A program made the position numbers and the translations under genes. The notes beneath the pieces were generated by a model. It saw only the letters and a program-made list of their open reading frames with translations. It made no database searches and was not told the DNA's origin. Positions 7,637-17,356 of a stretch of DNA of 64,000 nucleotides are shown here, piece by piece. Source of the stretch: Kitasatospora phosalacinea (lineage in GTDB: Bacteria; Actinomycetota; Actinomycetes; Streptomycetales; Streptomycetaceae); the NCBI RefSeq assembly GCF_030268885.1, contig NZ_BSSA01000001.1, positions 744,001 to 808,000 on the forward strand, read 5' to 3'. Positions within the stretch are counted from its first letter, which is position 1. Each line of letters opens with the position of its first letter.

Positions 7637-10600
7637 CGGACAGAGAGCTCCGAGCGGTCGGGGAGGGCGACGGACCGACCGGTCGCGGACGGATCGCGGT
7701 GGTCGGCATGGCCTGCCGCTACCCCGACGCCGACAGCCCCGAACAGTTGTGGCAGAACGTGCTGGCGGGCCGCCGCGCCTTCCGCCGACTGCCCGACGTG
7801 CGGATGCGCGCCGAGGACTACTACTCGCCCGACCCCGCCGCGCCCGACCGCTTCTACAGCGCCAAGGCCGCCGTCATCGAGGGCTTCGAGTTCGACCGGG
7901 TCCGCCACCGCGTCGCGGGCAGCACCTTCCGCGCCACCGACATGACCCACTGGCTCGCCCTGGACACCGCCGCCCGCGCCCTGGAGGACGCCGGCTTCCC
8001 GTTCGGCGAGGGCCTGGAGGACGCCAACACCGGCGTCGTCATCGGCAACACCCTCACCGGCGAGTTCAGCCGGGCCAACCTGATGCGCCTGCGCTGGCCC
8101 TACGTGCGCCGCACCGTCGGCGCCGCGCTGCGCGAGCAGGGCTGGGACGACACCGCGCTGGCGGCCTTCCTGGACGGCCTGGAGGTCCGCTACAAGAGCG
8201 CCTTCCCGCCGATCGGCGAGGACACCCTGGCCGGCGGCCTGGCCAACACCATCGCCGGCCGGATCTGCAACCACTTCGACTTCAAGGGCGGCGGCTTCAC
8301 CGTCGACGGCGCCTGCTCCTCCTCCCTGCTGTCCGTCTCCACCGCCTGCGACGCGCTCGTCGACGGCCGGATGGACGTCGCGGTGGCCGGCGGCGTCGAC
8401 CTGAGCATCGACCCGTTCGAGGTCATCGGCTTCGCCAAGACCGGCGCGCTGGCCACCGGCGAGATGCGGGTCTACGACAAGGGCTCCAACGGCTTCTGGC
8501 CCGGCGAGGGCTGCGGCATGGTCGTCCTGATGCGCGACGAGGACGCCCGCGCCCAGGGCCGGTTCCGCTACGCCACCATCCCCGGCTGGGGCTACTCCTC
8601 CGACGGCAAGGGCGGCATCACCCGCCCCGAGGCCAGCGGCCACCGGCTGGCCCTGGCACGCGCCTACCGCGCGGCGGGCTTCGGCATCGAGACGGTCGGC
8701 TACTTCGAGGGCCACGGCACCGGCACCGCGGTCGGCGACGCCACCGAACTGCGCGCCTTCTCCGAGGCCCGCCGGGCCGCCGGTGCGGACGCGCCCGCCG
8801 CGCTCAGCACCGTCAAGGGCAACTTCGGCCACACCAAGGCCGCGGCCGGCGTCGCCGGACTGCTCAAAGCGATCCTGGCGGTCCGCCACCAGGTCATCCC
8901 GCCCGCCACCAGCCACGTCGACCCGCACGCCGAACTCACCGGCCCCGCACCGGCGATGCGCGTCCCCGACCGGGCCGAACTGTGGCCCCAGGGCGCCCCG
9001 ATCCGGGCCGGCATCTCCTCCATGGGCTTCGGCGGCATCAACGCGCACGTCGTCGTCGAGCACGCCGACGGCGTCCTGCGCACCGCCGTGCCCGTCACGG
9101 CCCGCCGCCTGGTCGCCTCCCGCCAGGACACCGAACTGTTCCTGCTGGACGGCGCCGACCCGGCCGAACTGCGCGCCAAGGCGACCCGGCTGGGCGCGTT
9201 CTGCGCGCAGCTCTCCTACGCCGAACTCGCCGACCTGGCCGCCACCCTGGAGCGCGACCTGGCCGACCGGCCGCTGCGCGCGGCCGTGCTGGCCGCCTCG
9301 CCCGAACAGGCCGTGGAACGGTTCGCCGGACTGGTCCAGCTGCTCGACTCCGGCGCCCGCTCGGTCCTCAGCCCCGCCCAGGGCCTCTACCTCGGCAGCG
9401 CCGGACGCACCCCCCGGATCGGCTTCCTTTTCCCCGGCCAGGGCGCCGGCCGCCGCGGCGACGGCGGGGCGCTGCGCCGCCGCTTCTCCGCCGTCGAGGA
9501 GCTGTACGACCACCTGGACCTGCCCGTCGACGGCGACCAGGTCGCCACCGACGTCGCCCAGCCCCGCATCGTCGCCGCCTCGGTGGCGGGCCTGCGGGTG
9601 CTCGACCTGCTGGGCATCCAGGCCGTCCGGGCCACCGGCCACAGCCTCGGCGAACTCACCGCCCTGCACTGGGCGGGCGCCATGGACGAGGACACCCTGC
9701 TGCGCGCGGCCGCCGCCCGCGGCCGGATCATGGCCTCCGCCAGCGACGGCGGCGGCACCATGGCCGCCCTCGCCACCGGCCCCGCGCTCGCCGAGGCGCT
9801 GATCGTCGGCGAGCCCGTGGTGATCGCCGGCTACAACAGCCCCGGACAGACCGTCGTCTCCGGCCCGGCCGCCGCGGTCGAACGGGTCTGCGCGCTGGCC
9901 GCGAAGCAGGGCGTCGGGGTCGGCCGGGTCCAGGTCTCGCACGCCTTCCACTCCCCGGACGTCGCCCCGGCCGCCGCCGGCCTCGCCGACCACCTGGCCC
10001 GGGAGTCGTTCGGCCCGGTCGGCGCGGGTCTGGTCTCCACCGTCACCGGCGGCCTGCTGCCCGCCGACACCGACGTGGTCGACCTGCTGACCCGCCAGGT
10101 CGTCCAGCCGGTGCGCTTCACCGAGGCGTTGCAGGCGATGGCCCCGGAGGTGGACCTGCTGATCGAGGTCGGCCCCGGCCAGATCCTCAAGTCGCTGGCC
10201 GCCGACGTCCTCCCCGCCGTGCCCGTGGTCGCCACCGAGGCCGACGCGCTGTCGCTGGCCGGACTGCTCGGCACCGTCGCCGCCGCCTGGACGATGGGCG
10301 CGCCCGTCCGGCACGAGCAGCTGTTCGCGGACCGCTTCACCCGGCCGCTGCCGCTCGACAAGGAGTTCAGGTTCTTCGCCAGCCCGTGCGAGTCCGGCGA
10401 CGAGGAGTTCGTGCTGGCGCAGGCCGAGCGGGCCGCGGCCCCCCGGACCGCCGACCCGGCCGAGCACGCCGACGCCGCCCCCGCCCGCGAGGGCGCCTCC
10501 AGCCTGGAGGTGCTGATCCGGCTGGCCGCCGAGCGGGCCGAACTGCCGGTGGAGACCGTCGACCCGTCCGCCAACCCGCTGGACGAGCTCCACCTCAGCT

Positions 10601-13515
10601 CGATCACGGTCGGCCAGATCATGAACCAGGCCGCCCAGGAACTCGGCATCACCGCCCCGATGGTCACCACCGCCTTCGCCACCTCCACGCTCGGCCAACT
10701 CGCGGAACTGCTCGAAGAGCTGGCCGAACAGTCGTCGGACGCCGACCGCCAGCCGGCCGCCGCGCCCGGCGTCGCGCCCTGGGTGCGGCCGTTCCTGGTC
10801 GACCTGACCGAGAGCGCCCCGCCCGCCCCCGCGGCCGGACCGGGCGGCCACTGGGAGGTCTTCGCCACCGACCGGCACCCGCTGGCCGGACCGCTGGTCG
10901 AACAGCTCACCGCCACCGGCCCCGGCGGCGGCGTCCTGCTCGCCCTGCCCCGCGACTGCGACCAGCGCCACCTCGGCCTGATGCTGGACGCCGCCCGGGC
11001 CGCGCTCGACCCGGCCCGGCGCGCCGCCGGCACCCGGCTGCTCGCGGTCGGCGACCGCCGCGGCGCGGCCGGCCTCGCCAAGACCCTCCACCTGGAGGCC
11101 CCCGACATCCCCGTCACCGTCGTCACCCTGCCCCTCGACGACGACCTGACGCCCGAACGGGCCGAGCGGATCGCCGGGCGGATCGCCGCCGACACCGCCG
11201 CCACCACCGCGTTCAGCGAGGTCCACTACGACGCCGACGGCACCCGCCGGGTGCCGGTCCTGCGCGCCGTCGACCTCCGGCCCGACCCCGCCCACCAGGC
11301 GCTCGGCGAGCAGGACGTCCTGCTGGTCACCGGCGGTGGCAAGGGCATCACCGCCGAGTGCGCCATCGCCCTCGCCGGGGCGAACGGCGCCGCCATCGGC
11401 CTGATGGGCCGCTCCGACCCCGCCCGGGACACCGAACTCGCCGACAACCTGGCCCGGATGGCGGCCGCCGGGGTCCGGGTGCACTACGCCCGGGCCGACG
11501 TCACCTCCGCCGACCAGGTCAAGGCCGCCGTCGCCGAGATCACCCGGGAGCTCGGCCCCGTCACCGGCCTGCTGCACGGCGCGGGCCGCAACGAACCGCA
11601 GTCGCTCGCCACCCTCGACGAGGCGTCCTTCCGCCGCACCCTCGCCACCAAGATCGACGGGGTGGAGGCCGTCCTCGCCGCCGTCGACCCGGCCGCGCTG
11701 CGCCTGTTCGTCACCTTCGGCAGCATCATCGGCCGGGCCGGGCTGCGCGGCGAGGCCGACTACGCCACCGCCAACGACTGGCTCACCGAACTGACCGTGC
11801 GCTTCCAGCAGGACTACCCGGACTGCCGCTGCCTGGCCCTGGAGTGGTCGGTCTGGTCGGGCGCGGGCATGGGGGAGCGGCTCGGCGTGCTGGAGGCGCT
11901 GGTCCGCGAGGGCATCGAGCCGATCCCGGCCGACGACGGCGTCGCCCTGCTCGGCCGCCTGCTCTCCACCCCCGGCACCGCCCCGGCGCTGGTGGTGATG
12001 GGCCGGGCGGGCGGCCTGCCGACGATCACCCTGGAGCGCGGCGAACTGCCGCTGCTGCGCTTCCTGGAACGCCCCCAGGTGCACTACCCCGGCGTCGAAC
12101 TGGTCGTGGACGCCGAGCTCACCGGCGGCGGCGACCGCTACCTGCCCGACCACCTGCTGGACGGCGACCTGCTCTTCCCCGCGGTCCTCGGCATGGAGGC
12201 GATGACCCAGGCCGCCACCGCCCTGACCGGCCACCAGGGCGTCCCGGTGCTGGAGGACATGCGGTTCCTGCGGCCCGTCGTCGTCCCGGTGAACGGCTCC
12301 ACCACCCTGCGGGTCGCCGTCCTCGCCACCGGGCCCGACACCGTCGAGGCGGTGGTGCGCAGCGGCGAGACCGGCTTCCGGGCCGACCACTTCCGGGCCG
12401 TGCTCCGCTTCGGCGGGGCCCGCCCCGAGGACGGGCCGGCACCCGTCACCGAAGAGGTGCCGCGGCTGCCGCTGACCCCCGGTGAGATGTACGGGCCGGT
12501 CCTGTTCCAGGGCGACCGCTTCCAGCGGCTGCTCGGCTACCGCGACCTCGCGGCCCGGCACTGCCTCGCCGAGATCGACGACACCCCGCGCGCCGACTGG
12601 TTCGCCGGCTACCACTCCGGCGAGCTGCTGCTGGCCGACCCGGGCACCCGCGACGCGATGATGCACTCCATCCAGGCGTGCGTCCCCGACGCGACCCTGC
12701 TGCCGGTCAGCGTCGAGCGGCTGCACCTGGCCGACACCGGGGCCGACGCCGTGCGCACCGGCCGCCGACTGTTCCTGGACGCCCGCGAGCGCTCCAGGGA
12801 CGGCGACAGCTACCTCTACGACCTCGATGTCCGCGACGCGCAGGGCCTGCTGGTCGAGCGCTGGAAGGGCCTGCTGCTGCGGGCGGTGCGCAAGCAGGAC
12901 GGCTCCGGGCCCTGGCTGCCCGCCCTGCTCGGCCCGTTCCTGGAACGGCGCGTCGAGGCGGCGCTCGGCCACCCGGTGCGGTGCGTGGTGCTGCCCGGCG
13001 GCGAGGGCTCCGGCGGCTCGGTCGCCGACCGGCGCCGACGCACCGCCGAGGCGGCGAGCTGGGCGCTCGGCCGCACCACCGAGGTGCACCACCGCCCCGA
13101 CGGACGGCCCGAACTGACCGGCGGGCAGCGGATCTCCTCCTCGCACGCGGCGGGCGTCACCTTCACGGTGGTCACCGACCGGGCCGTCGGCTGCGACGTC
13201 GAGACGGCCGTCGAGCGGACCGCCGAGACCTGGGCGGGCCTGCTCGGCCCGGACGGCGGGGCGCTGGCCGAACTGCTGGCCGCCGAGCGCGGCGAGCCGC
13301 ACGGCACGGCCGCGACCAGGGTGTGGGGCGCGGTGGAGACGCTGCGCAAGGCGGGCCACGCGGTGGCCGCGCTCAGCCTGGAGGACGCCCCCGGGCTCCC
13401 GGCCGGCTGGGTGGCGTTCCGCGGCGGCGCGCACCGGATCGTGAGCTTCGTGACGGCCCTGGACGGTGTCGCCGACCCGGTGGTCTTCACCGTCCTGGCA
13501 GGAGGGGACCGGTGA
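7633..13515 (+). CDS. pksE: Iterative enediyne polyketide synthase PksE
   Basis: This 1960-residue multifunctional synthase builds the conjugated polyene precursor of an enediyne core from acetyl/malonyl units. The ketosynthase (about 15-460) has Cys228 in GACSSS, His361 (GHGTGT) and His400 (GHTKAAAG). The acyltransferase (about 590-930) has Ser671 in GHSLGE and His773. The acyl carrier domain follows, with the phosphopantetheine site in LHLSSI (Ser989/Ser990). The ketoreductase (about 1225-1450) has its glycine loop near 1234, Ser1364 and Tyr1377 (DYATAND). The dehydratase-like domain has His1507 (DHLLDG). The integrated C-terminal phosphopantetheinyl transferase has GCDVE (Asp1855, Glu1857) and WxxxExxxK (1898-1906). 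The order KS-AT-ACP-KR-DH-PPTase is diagnostic. GTGA overlaps join both neighbours. Confidence 0.97.
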   Translation: MTDRELRAVGEGDGPTGRGRIAVVGMACRYPDADSPEQLWQNVLAGRRAFRRLPDVRMRAEDYYSPDPAAPDRFYSAKAAVIEGFEFDRVRHRVAGSTFRATDMTHWLALDTAARALEDAGFPFGEGLEDANTGVVIGNTLTGEFSRANLMRLRWPYVRRTVGAALREQGWDDTALAAFLDGLEVRYKSAFPPIGEDTLAGGLANTIAGRICNHFDFKGGGFTVDGACSSSLLSVSTACDALVDGRMDVAVAGGVDLSIDPFEVIGFAKTGALATGEMRVYDKGSNGFWPGEGCGMVVLMRDEDARAQGRFRYATIPGWGYSSDGKGGITRPEASGHRLALARAYRAAGFGIETVGYFEGHGTGTAVGDATELRAFSEARRAAGADAPAALSTVKGNFGHTKAAAGVAGLLKAILAVRHQVIPPATSHVDPHAELTGPAPAMRVPDRAELWPQGAPIRAGISSMGFGGINAHVVVEHADGVLRTAVPVTARRLVASRQDTELFLLDGADPAELRAKATRLGAFCAQLSYAELADLAATLERDLADRPLRAAVLAASPEQAVERFAGLVQLLDSGARSVLSPAQGLYLGSAGRTPRIGFLFPGQGAGRRGDGGALRRRFSAVEELYDHLDLPVDGDQVATDVAQPRIVAASVAGLRVLDLLGIQAVRATGHSLGELTALHWAGAMDEDTLLRAAAARGRIMASASDGGGTMAALATGPALAEALIVGEPVVIAGYNSPGQTVVSGPAAAVERVCALAAKQGVGVGRVQVSHAFHSPDVAPAAAGLADHLARESFGPVGAGLVSTVTGGLLPADTDVVDLLTRQVVQPVRFTEALQAMAPEVDLLIEVGPGQILKSLAADVLPAVPVVATEADALSLAGLLGTVAAAWTMGAPVRHEQLFADRFTRPLPLDKEFRFFASPCESGDEEFVLAQAERAAAPRTADPAEHADAAPAREGASSLEVLIRLAAERAELPVETVDPSANPLDELHLSSITVGQIMNQAAQELGITAPMVTTAFATSTLGQLAELLEELAEQSSDADRQPAAAPGVAPWVRPFLVDLTESAPPAPAAGPGGHWEVFATDRHPLAGPLVEQLTATGPGGGVLLALPRDCDQRHLGLMLDAARAALDPARRAAGTRLLAVGDRRGAAGLAKTLHLEAPDIPVTVVTLPLDDDLTPERAERIAGRIAADTAATTAFSEVHYDADGTRRVPVLRAVDLRPDPAHQALGEQDVLLVTGGGKGITAECAIALAGANGAAIGLMGRSDPARDTELADNLARMAAAGVRVHYARADVTSADQVKAAVAEITRELGPVTGLLHGAGRNEPQSLATLDEASFRRTLATKIDGVEAVLAAVDPAALRLFVTFGSIIGRAGLRGEADYATANDWLTELTVRFQQDYPDCRCLALEWSVWSGAGMGERLGVLEALVREGIEPIPADDGVALLGRLLSTPGTAPALVVMGRAGGLPTITLERGELPLLRFLERPQVHYPGVELVVDAELTGGGDRYLPDHLLDGDLLFPAVLGMEAMTQAATALTGHQGVPVLEDMRFLRPVVVPVNGSTTLRVAVLATGPDTVEAVVRSGETGFRADHFRAVLRFGGARPEDGPAPVTEEVPRLPLTPGEMYGPVLFQGDRFQRLLGYRDLAARHCLAEIDDTPRADWFAGYHSGELLLADPGTRDAMMHSIQACVPDATLLPVSVERLHLADTGADAVRTGRRLFLDARERSRDGDSYLYDLDVRDAQGLLVERWKGLLLRAVRKQDGSGPWLPALLGPFLERRVEAALGHPVRCVVLPGGEGSGGSVADRRRRTAEAASWALGRTTEVHHRPDGRPELTGGQRISSSHAAGVTFTVVTDRAVGCDVETAVERTAETWAGLLGPDGGALAELLAAERGEPHGTAATRVWGAVETLRKAGHAVAALSLEDAPGLPAGWVAFRGGAHRIVSFVTALDGVADPVVFTVLAGGDR

Positions 13516-13988
13516 GCGCGCCGGACTACTACGAGTACCGCCACCTGGTGGGTTTCGAGGAGACCAACCTGGTCGGCAACGTCTACTACGTCAACTACCT
13601 GCGCTGGCAGGGGCGCTGCCGGGAGATGTTCCTCCTGGAGAAGGCCCCCGAGGTGCTCGCGGACGTCCGCGCCGACCTCAAGCTGTTCACCCTCAAGGTG
13701 GACTGCGAGTTCTTCGCGGAGATCACCGCCTTCGACGAGCTGTCCATCCGGATGCGGCTCGCGGACCTCACCCAGACCCAGGTCGCCTTCACCTTCGACT
13801 ACGTCCGGATCGCCCCGGACGGCACCGAGCACCTGGTCGCGCGCGGGCAGCAGCGGGTCGCCTGCATGCGCGGCCCCAACACCGACACCCGTCCGACCAG
13901 GGTGCCCGAGCCGCTGCGGCTCGCCCTGGAGCCCTACGCCGTCCGCACGGCGGCGCCCTCCCTGACCGGCACCACCACCGTGAGGTGA
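13512..13988 (+). CDS. Enediyne hotdog thioesterase (E10 type)
   Basis: This 158-residue hotdog-fold thioesterase releases the polyene from the carrier domain of PksE, as known for the SgcE10 and CalE7 families. The start NVYYVNYLRWQG is the family hallmark, and the length is normal. The GTG start overlaps the pksE stop (GTGA), so it is made stoichiometrically with the synthase. The gene after it starts six bases past its stop. Together with UnbV, UnbU, PksE and DUF1702 it completes the five-gene minimal enediyne cassette. Confidence 0.94.
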   Translation: MSAPDYYEYRHLVGFEETNLVGNVYYVNYLRWQGRCREMFLLEKAPEVLADVRADLKLFTLKVDCEFFAEITAFDELSIRMRLADLTQTQVAFTFDYVRIAPDGTEHLVARGQQRVACMRGPNTDTRPTRVPEPLRLALEPYAVRTAAPSLTGTTTVR

Positions 13989-13993
13989 TCGCG

Positions 13994-14563
13994 ATGTCCT
14001 CCTTCCCGTCCGCCTCCGCACCGCTGCCCGGCGCGCTCGACCTGCCCCCGCTCCCGGCGGAGGCGCCCGAGTCCGACGTCCGCGATCCCCGGGCGCTGCG
14101 CGGGGTGCTGGGGCGCTTCGCCACCGGGGTGACCGTCCTGACCGCCGGCCGCGAGACGCCGTGCGGCATGACGGCCAACTCCTTCACGTCCGTCTCGCTG
14201 GAACCGGCCCAGGTGCTGGTGTGCGTGGTGAAGTCGGCGGCGGTCCACGCGGCCGTGCTGGCCGAGGGGGCGTTCGCGGTCTCCGTGCTCGCCCGTGACC
14301 AGGAGTGGGTGGCGCGGCACTTCGCCGACCACCGGCGTCCGCGCGGGGCGAGGGAGTTCGAGGGGATCGGCCACACCCGCGGCCGCCACACCGGGGCGCC
14401 GGTGCTGGACCACGTCCAGGCCTGGCTGGAGTGCCGGCTCGCCGACGTCCACGAGGGGGGTGACCACACCATCTTCGTCGGCACCGTGCTGGGGGCGGGC
14501 CGCTCCGCCCGCGAGGACCCGCTGCTCTACCACGGCGGCGCCTTCGCCAGGCTCGCCGGCTGA
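13994..14563 (+). CDS. Flavin reductase, E6-like partner of a two-component oxygenase
   Basis: This 189-residue flavin reductase-like domain protein supplies reduced FMN or FAD to a partner monooxygenase, as SgcE6 does in C-1027 biosynthesis. After about 30 low-complexity residues comes the typical start RGVLGRFATGVTVLT, then GMTANSFTSVSLEPAQVLVCV. The HxGGxFARL end (residues about 180-188) is also typical. A GAGGTGA ribosome site lies within the end of the thioesterase gene. The acyl-CoA dehydrogenase-like flavoprotein at 32120-33319 is a candidate recipient of the flavin (inference). Confidence 0.9.
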   Translation: MSSFPSASAPLPGALDLPPLPAEAPESDVRDPRALRGVLGRFATGVTVLTAGRETPCGMTANSFTSVSLEPAQVLVCVVKSAAVHAAVLAEGAFAVSVLARDQEWVARHFADHRRPRGAREFEGIGHTRGRHTGAPVLDHVQAWLECRLADVHEGGDHTIFVGTVLGAGRSAREDPLLYHGGAFARLAG

Positions 14564-14585
14564 CGGCGGCCGTCCGCACCGCTCC

Positions 14586-14619
14586 GACGCCCGGCCGGGA
14601 GAGACCCCGGCCGGGCGTC
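14586..14619 (+). terminator. 14-bp hairpin after the PksE operon
   Basis: Arms 14586-14599 and 14606-14619 pair perfectly around six bases, 22 bases past the flavin reductase stop. Confidence 0.7.
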
Positions 14620-14698
14620 CGGCGTGCCCGCGCGCCCTGCGCGGGTGCGCGGGGAGGAGGCCCGGCGGCCCCGCCGCGAGGGCGGGGGCGGGAACGCA

Positions 14699-14735
14699 GG
14701 AGGGCCCGGACCGCCGACGGCGGTCCGGGCCCTCC
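14699..14735 (-). terminator. 17-bp hairpin after the P450 gene
   Basis: Arms 14699-14715 and 14719-14735 pair perfectly with a three-base loop, 12 bases beyond the P450 stop. With the hairpin at 14586 it forms a two-sided terminator between convergent operons. Confidence 0.75.
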
Positions 14736-14747
14736 CACCGGGGTGGG

Positions 14748-16160
14748 TCAGTCGCGCGGGCGGACCGTCATCGGCAGGCCGCCCTTCACCCGGAGGGTCA
14801 GCATCGGCTCGGCCCGCACCCGGTGGCCCGGTGCGACGGACAGCCGCAGCCGACGGAGCAGGACGGCGAGCACCACGGTGGCCTCCAGCATCCCCAGGCC
14901 ACTGCCCACGCAGACCCGCGGCCCGGCACCGAACGGCAGGTAGGCGTAGCGGTGGCGGCCCGCGGCCCGGCCCTTGGCGAAGCGCTCGGGGTCGAAGCGG
15001 TCGGGCTGATCCCAGAACTCCGGGTGCCGGTGCAGGGTGTACGGGCAGAGCACGACGTCGGCCCCGGCGGGCACCCGGAAGCCGCCGACCTCGTCCGCGG
15101 CGAGCGCCTTGCGGGGCAGCAGCCACACCGCCGGGTACAGCCGCATCACCTCCTGCAGGACCATCGAGGTGTAGGTGAGCCGGTGCACGTCCTCGAAGGT
15201 CGGCAGCCGGTCGCCGAGCACCTCGTCCACCTCGGCGCGGACCCGGTCGCCGACCTCCGGGTGCCGGTCGAGCAGGTACAGGGTCCAGCTGAGGGTGCTC
15301 GCGGTGGTGTCGTGGCCGGCCAGCAGCAGGGTGACCAGCTCGTCGCGCATCCGGGTCCGCCGCGCCACCGGGTCGCGCTCGTCCGCGGTGGCGTCCACGA
15401 GTCGGGAGAGCACGTCGTCGCGGGTGCCGTCGGACTCCGGTCGGCGCTCCCGCCCGTCGGCGAGCTCGCCGACGATCCGGTCCAGCTCGGCGCGGGCCCG
15501 GCGGAACCTGAGCTGGAGCGGCAGCGGCACCCAGGAGGGCACCGAACCGAGGCTCATCATCTCGAAGATGGCCTGGTCCTGGACGACCTCGAACGCCTCG
15601 CCGATGGACTCGTAGGCGCCGAGGTCGGCGTCGAGCAGGGAGCGGCCGAGCACGCCCAGGGTGAGCGAGGTCATCTCCTCCCGGACGTCCACCGGGCCGG
15701 TGCCCGCCGTGCGGCGCAGCCGCTCGGCGAGCAGGAGCGCCTCCTCGGCGATCGCCCCGGCCTGCCGGTTGATCCGGCGGGCCTGGAACACCGGCTGGAT
15801 GACCTTGCGTTGGGCGCGCCACAGCTCGCCCTCGCTGGTCAGCAGCCCGTCGCCGAGGGCGCGCCGGGCGTGCACCAGGCCGATGCCCTTGTGGTAGTTG
15901 GCGTGGTTGTCGGTGAGCACCCGGCGGACGTGGTCGGGGTGGTTGAAGAAGTACAGGGTCTTCGGGCCGAGCGGCAGGCGCACCGCGTCGCCGTACGCGG
16001 CGGCCGCCCCGGTCATCACGGACAGCCGGTCGGAGGCCATCCGGGCCAGGAGCAACGGGGTGGCCGCGCGGGACGGCCCGGGGGGCCGCCGGGTCGGTCC
16101 GGTCGGTCCGGTGGCGGGTTCGGTGGCCGGGGTCGGTCCGGCGGCGGGTTCGGCGGTCAT
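14748..16160 (-). CDS. Cytochrome P450 (possible E7 equivalent)
   Basis: This 470-residue P450 has the oxygen-binding helix AGHDTTAST, ExxR (EVMR), a PERF segment and the heme motif FGAGPRVCVG with Cys417. The first 30 residues are a proline/threonine-rich tail, not a membrane anchor. The ATG at 16160 overlaps the stop of the DUF1702 gene (ATGA), so the two are co-translated. P450s of this kind (E7) belong to the conserved gene set of nine-membered enediynes, but sequence alone does not prove equivalence. The role would be hydroxylation or epoxidation of the core. Confidence 0.9.
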   Translation of the reverse strand: MTAEPAAGPTPATEPATGPTGPTRRPPGPSRAATPLLLARMASDRLSVMTGAAAAYGDAVRLPLGPKTLYFFNHPDHVRRVLTDNHANYHKGIGLVHARRALGDGLLTSEGELWRAQRKVIQPVFQARRINRQAGAIAEEALLLAERLRRTAGTGPVDVREEMTSLTLGVLGRSLLDADLGAYESIGEAFEVVQDQAIFEMMSLGSVPSWVPLPLQLRFRRARAELDRIVGELADGRERRPESDGTRDDVLSRLVDATADERDPVARRTRMRDELVTLLLAGHDTTASTLSWTLYLLDRHPEVGDRVRAEVDEVLGDRLPTFEDVHRLTYTSMVLQEVMRLYPAVWLLPRKALAADEVGGFRVPAGADVVLCPYTLHRHPEFWDQPDRFDPERFAKGRAAGRHRYAYLPFGAGPRVCVGSGLGMLEATVVLAVLLRRLRLSVAPGHRVRAEPMLTLRVKGGLPMTVRPRD

Positions 16161-17140
16161 GAGCGGGCTCCGGTGGTGCCGCTGGCGATCCGTTCGGAGA
16201 TCGCCCGCCGCCACACCTCGTAGGCGGGCAGCGCGCCGTCCACGGCCGGCCGCGGACGGGTCTGCGCGCACACCGCGGTGGCCTGCTGCGGGGTGAGGCA
16301 GCAGAGCACCGCGGTGGCGGCCTCGGCGTGCTCGGTGAGCAGCCCGGACTCGACCCGGGCGGTGGCCGCGAAGGCCGCCCCCTGGGCGAGGTGGGGCCGG
16401 TGCGCTCCGGCCCGGTCCAGGAGCAGCCGGAGTTCGGCGTCGGTGGCCCCGGCGGCGTAGCAGGCGGCCAGGCCGACCCCGGCCCACAGGTCGGCGTGCC
16501 GGTCCTCCTGGAAGCCGTCGACCAGGTCGGCGACCACGGCCGAGTCGGTGCCGCCGATGAACCACAGGGCCCGGCCGATGCCCTGGTCGACGGCGCGCCC
16601 GGCGTAGCGCCGGGTCTCGTCGCCGGGCCAGGGGAAGTCGACCTCCCGGTGGTGCGCGCGCACGTACCGCGCGGTGCGGAAGTACGCCTGGTGGAAGCCG
16701 TAGCCGTCCAGGGCGAGCCAGCGCAGCAGCGGGTCGGCGGGGGCGATCGAGGCCCAGCGGAAGCGGGGCAGCCGGGCCATCGCCCAGCCGACCCCGACGT
16801 GCACCATGTAGTCGTGCGGCGCGCCGTGGCCCGCCAGGAACTCCGCGACCCGGCCCGTGCCGGGCAGCGGGAGGCCGTCCAGCATGGCCAGGCCCATGGC
16901 CGCGCCCTCGTAGGCGAAACCCCGGTAGCGCACCGGGATCCGCTCCAGCCGACGGTGCGCCTCGTCCTGGTCGCGCGCCTCGACGGCGATCGCGTAGCCG
17001 TCCAGGAAGGTCCCGCCGACGGTCTCCAGGTTGGTCCGCGCCGCCTCGTCCTTGAGGTGGAAGCCCCTGGTCGACAACTTCGTCTCGTCGTGGCTCGGTG
17101 TCAACAGGCGTCGTCGGACCGCCCGCCAGCCTCCGCTCAT
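16157..17140 (-). CDS. DUF1702 family enediyne cassette protein (E3)
   Basis: This 327-residue soluble protein of the DUF1702 family is the E3 member of the minimal enediyne cassette. The N-terminus (RRRLLTPSHDETKLSTRGFH), the FxxGYAIAVEA region and the GxGWAMARL stretch are family features. The ATG at 17140 follows GGGAGG. In most clusters E3 lies directly before E4. Here it is on the opposite strand, 2.6 kb beyond the flavin reductase gene, and coupled to the P450. The biochemical role of DUF1702 proteins is not settled. Confidence 0.9.
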   Translation of the reverse strand: MSGGWRAVRRRLLTPSHDETKLSTRGFHLKDEAARTNLETVGGTFLDGYAIAVEARDQDEAHRRLERIPVRYRGFAYEGAAMGLAMLDGLPLPGTGRVAEFLAGHGAPHDYMVHVGVGWAMARLPRFRWASIAPADPLLRWLALDGYGFHQAYFRTARYVRAHHREVDFPWPGDETRRYAGRAVDQGIGRALWFIGGTDSAVVADLVDGFQEDRHADLWAGVGLAACYAAGATDAELRLLLDRAGAHRPHLAQGAAFAATARVESGLLTEHAEAATAVLCCLTPQQATAVCAQTRPRPAVDGALPAYEVWRRAISERIASGTTGARS

Positions 17141-17211
17141 CACTGCCTCCCGCCCGCCGCGCGCCCGGATGGCCGCAGCTCTCCGGTTACATGCTTGGGC
17201 GCCGTGCGGCG

Positions 17212-17233
17212 CCGGGCTTCTCCGACCGTGCCG
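17212..17233 (-). promoter_or_regulatory. Cluster promoter-like element before E3/P450
   Basis: The minus strand reads CGGCA-CGGTC-GGAGAAG-CCCGG, 72 bases before the E3 start. Confidence 0.55.
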
Positions 17234-17238
17234 ATGCC

Positions 17239-17260
17239 GGGCAACACGGAAGTAGTCACC
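17239..17260 (+). promoter_or_regulatory. Cluster promoter-like element before the CcdA-like gene
   Basis: The plus strand reads GGGCA-ACACG-GAAGTAG-TCACC, directly back to back with the E3 copy and 97 bases before the GTG at 17357. It is a weaker match in the second block. Confidence 0.35.
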
Positions 17261-17356
17261 GGGCAGGGGCGATCCACGACACTCTGTCACGCCCCGCGCG
17301 CCACCCGCCCCTGACGCTCCCTCAGGCGCGGCCCCTGTGAGCTGAGGAGATCCCAC

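Noticed and set aside
7585..13434. A 1949-residue minus-strand frame opposite pksE
   Set aside because: The translation has no domain motif and mirrors the codon pattern of pksE. All catalytic residues are in the plus frame.
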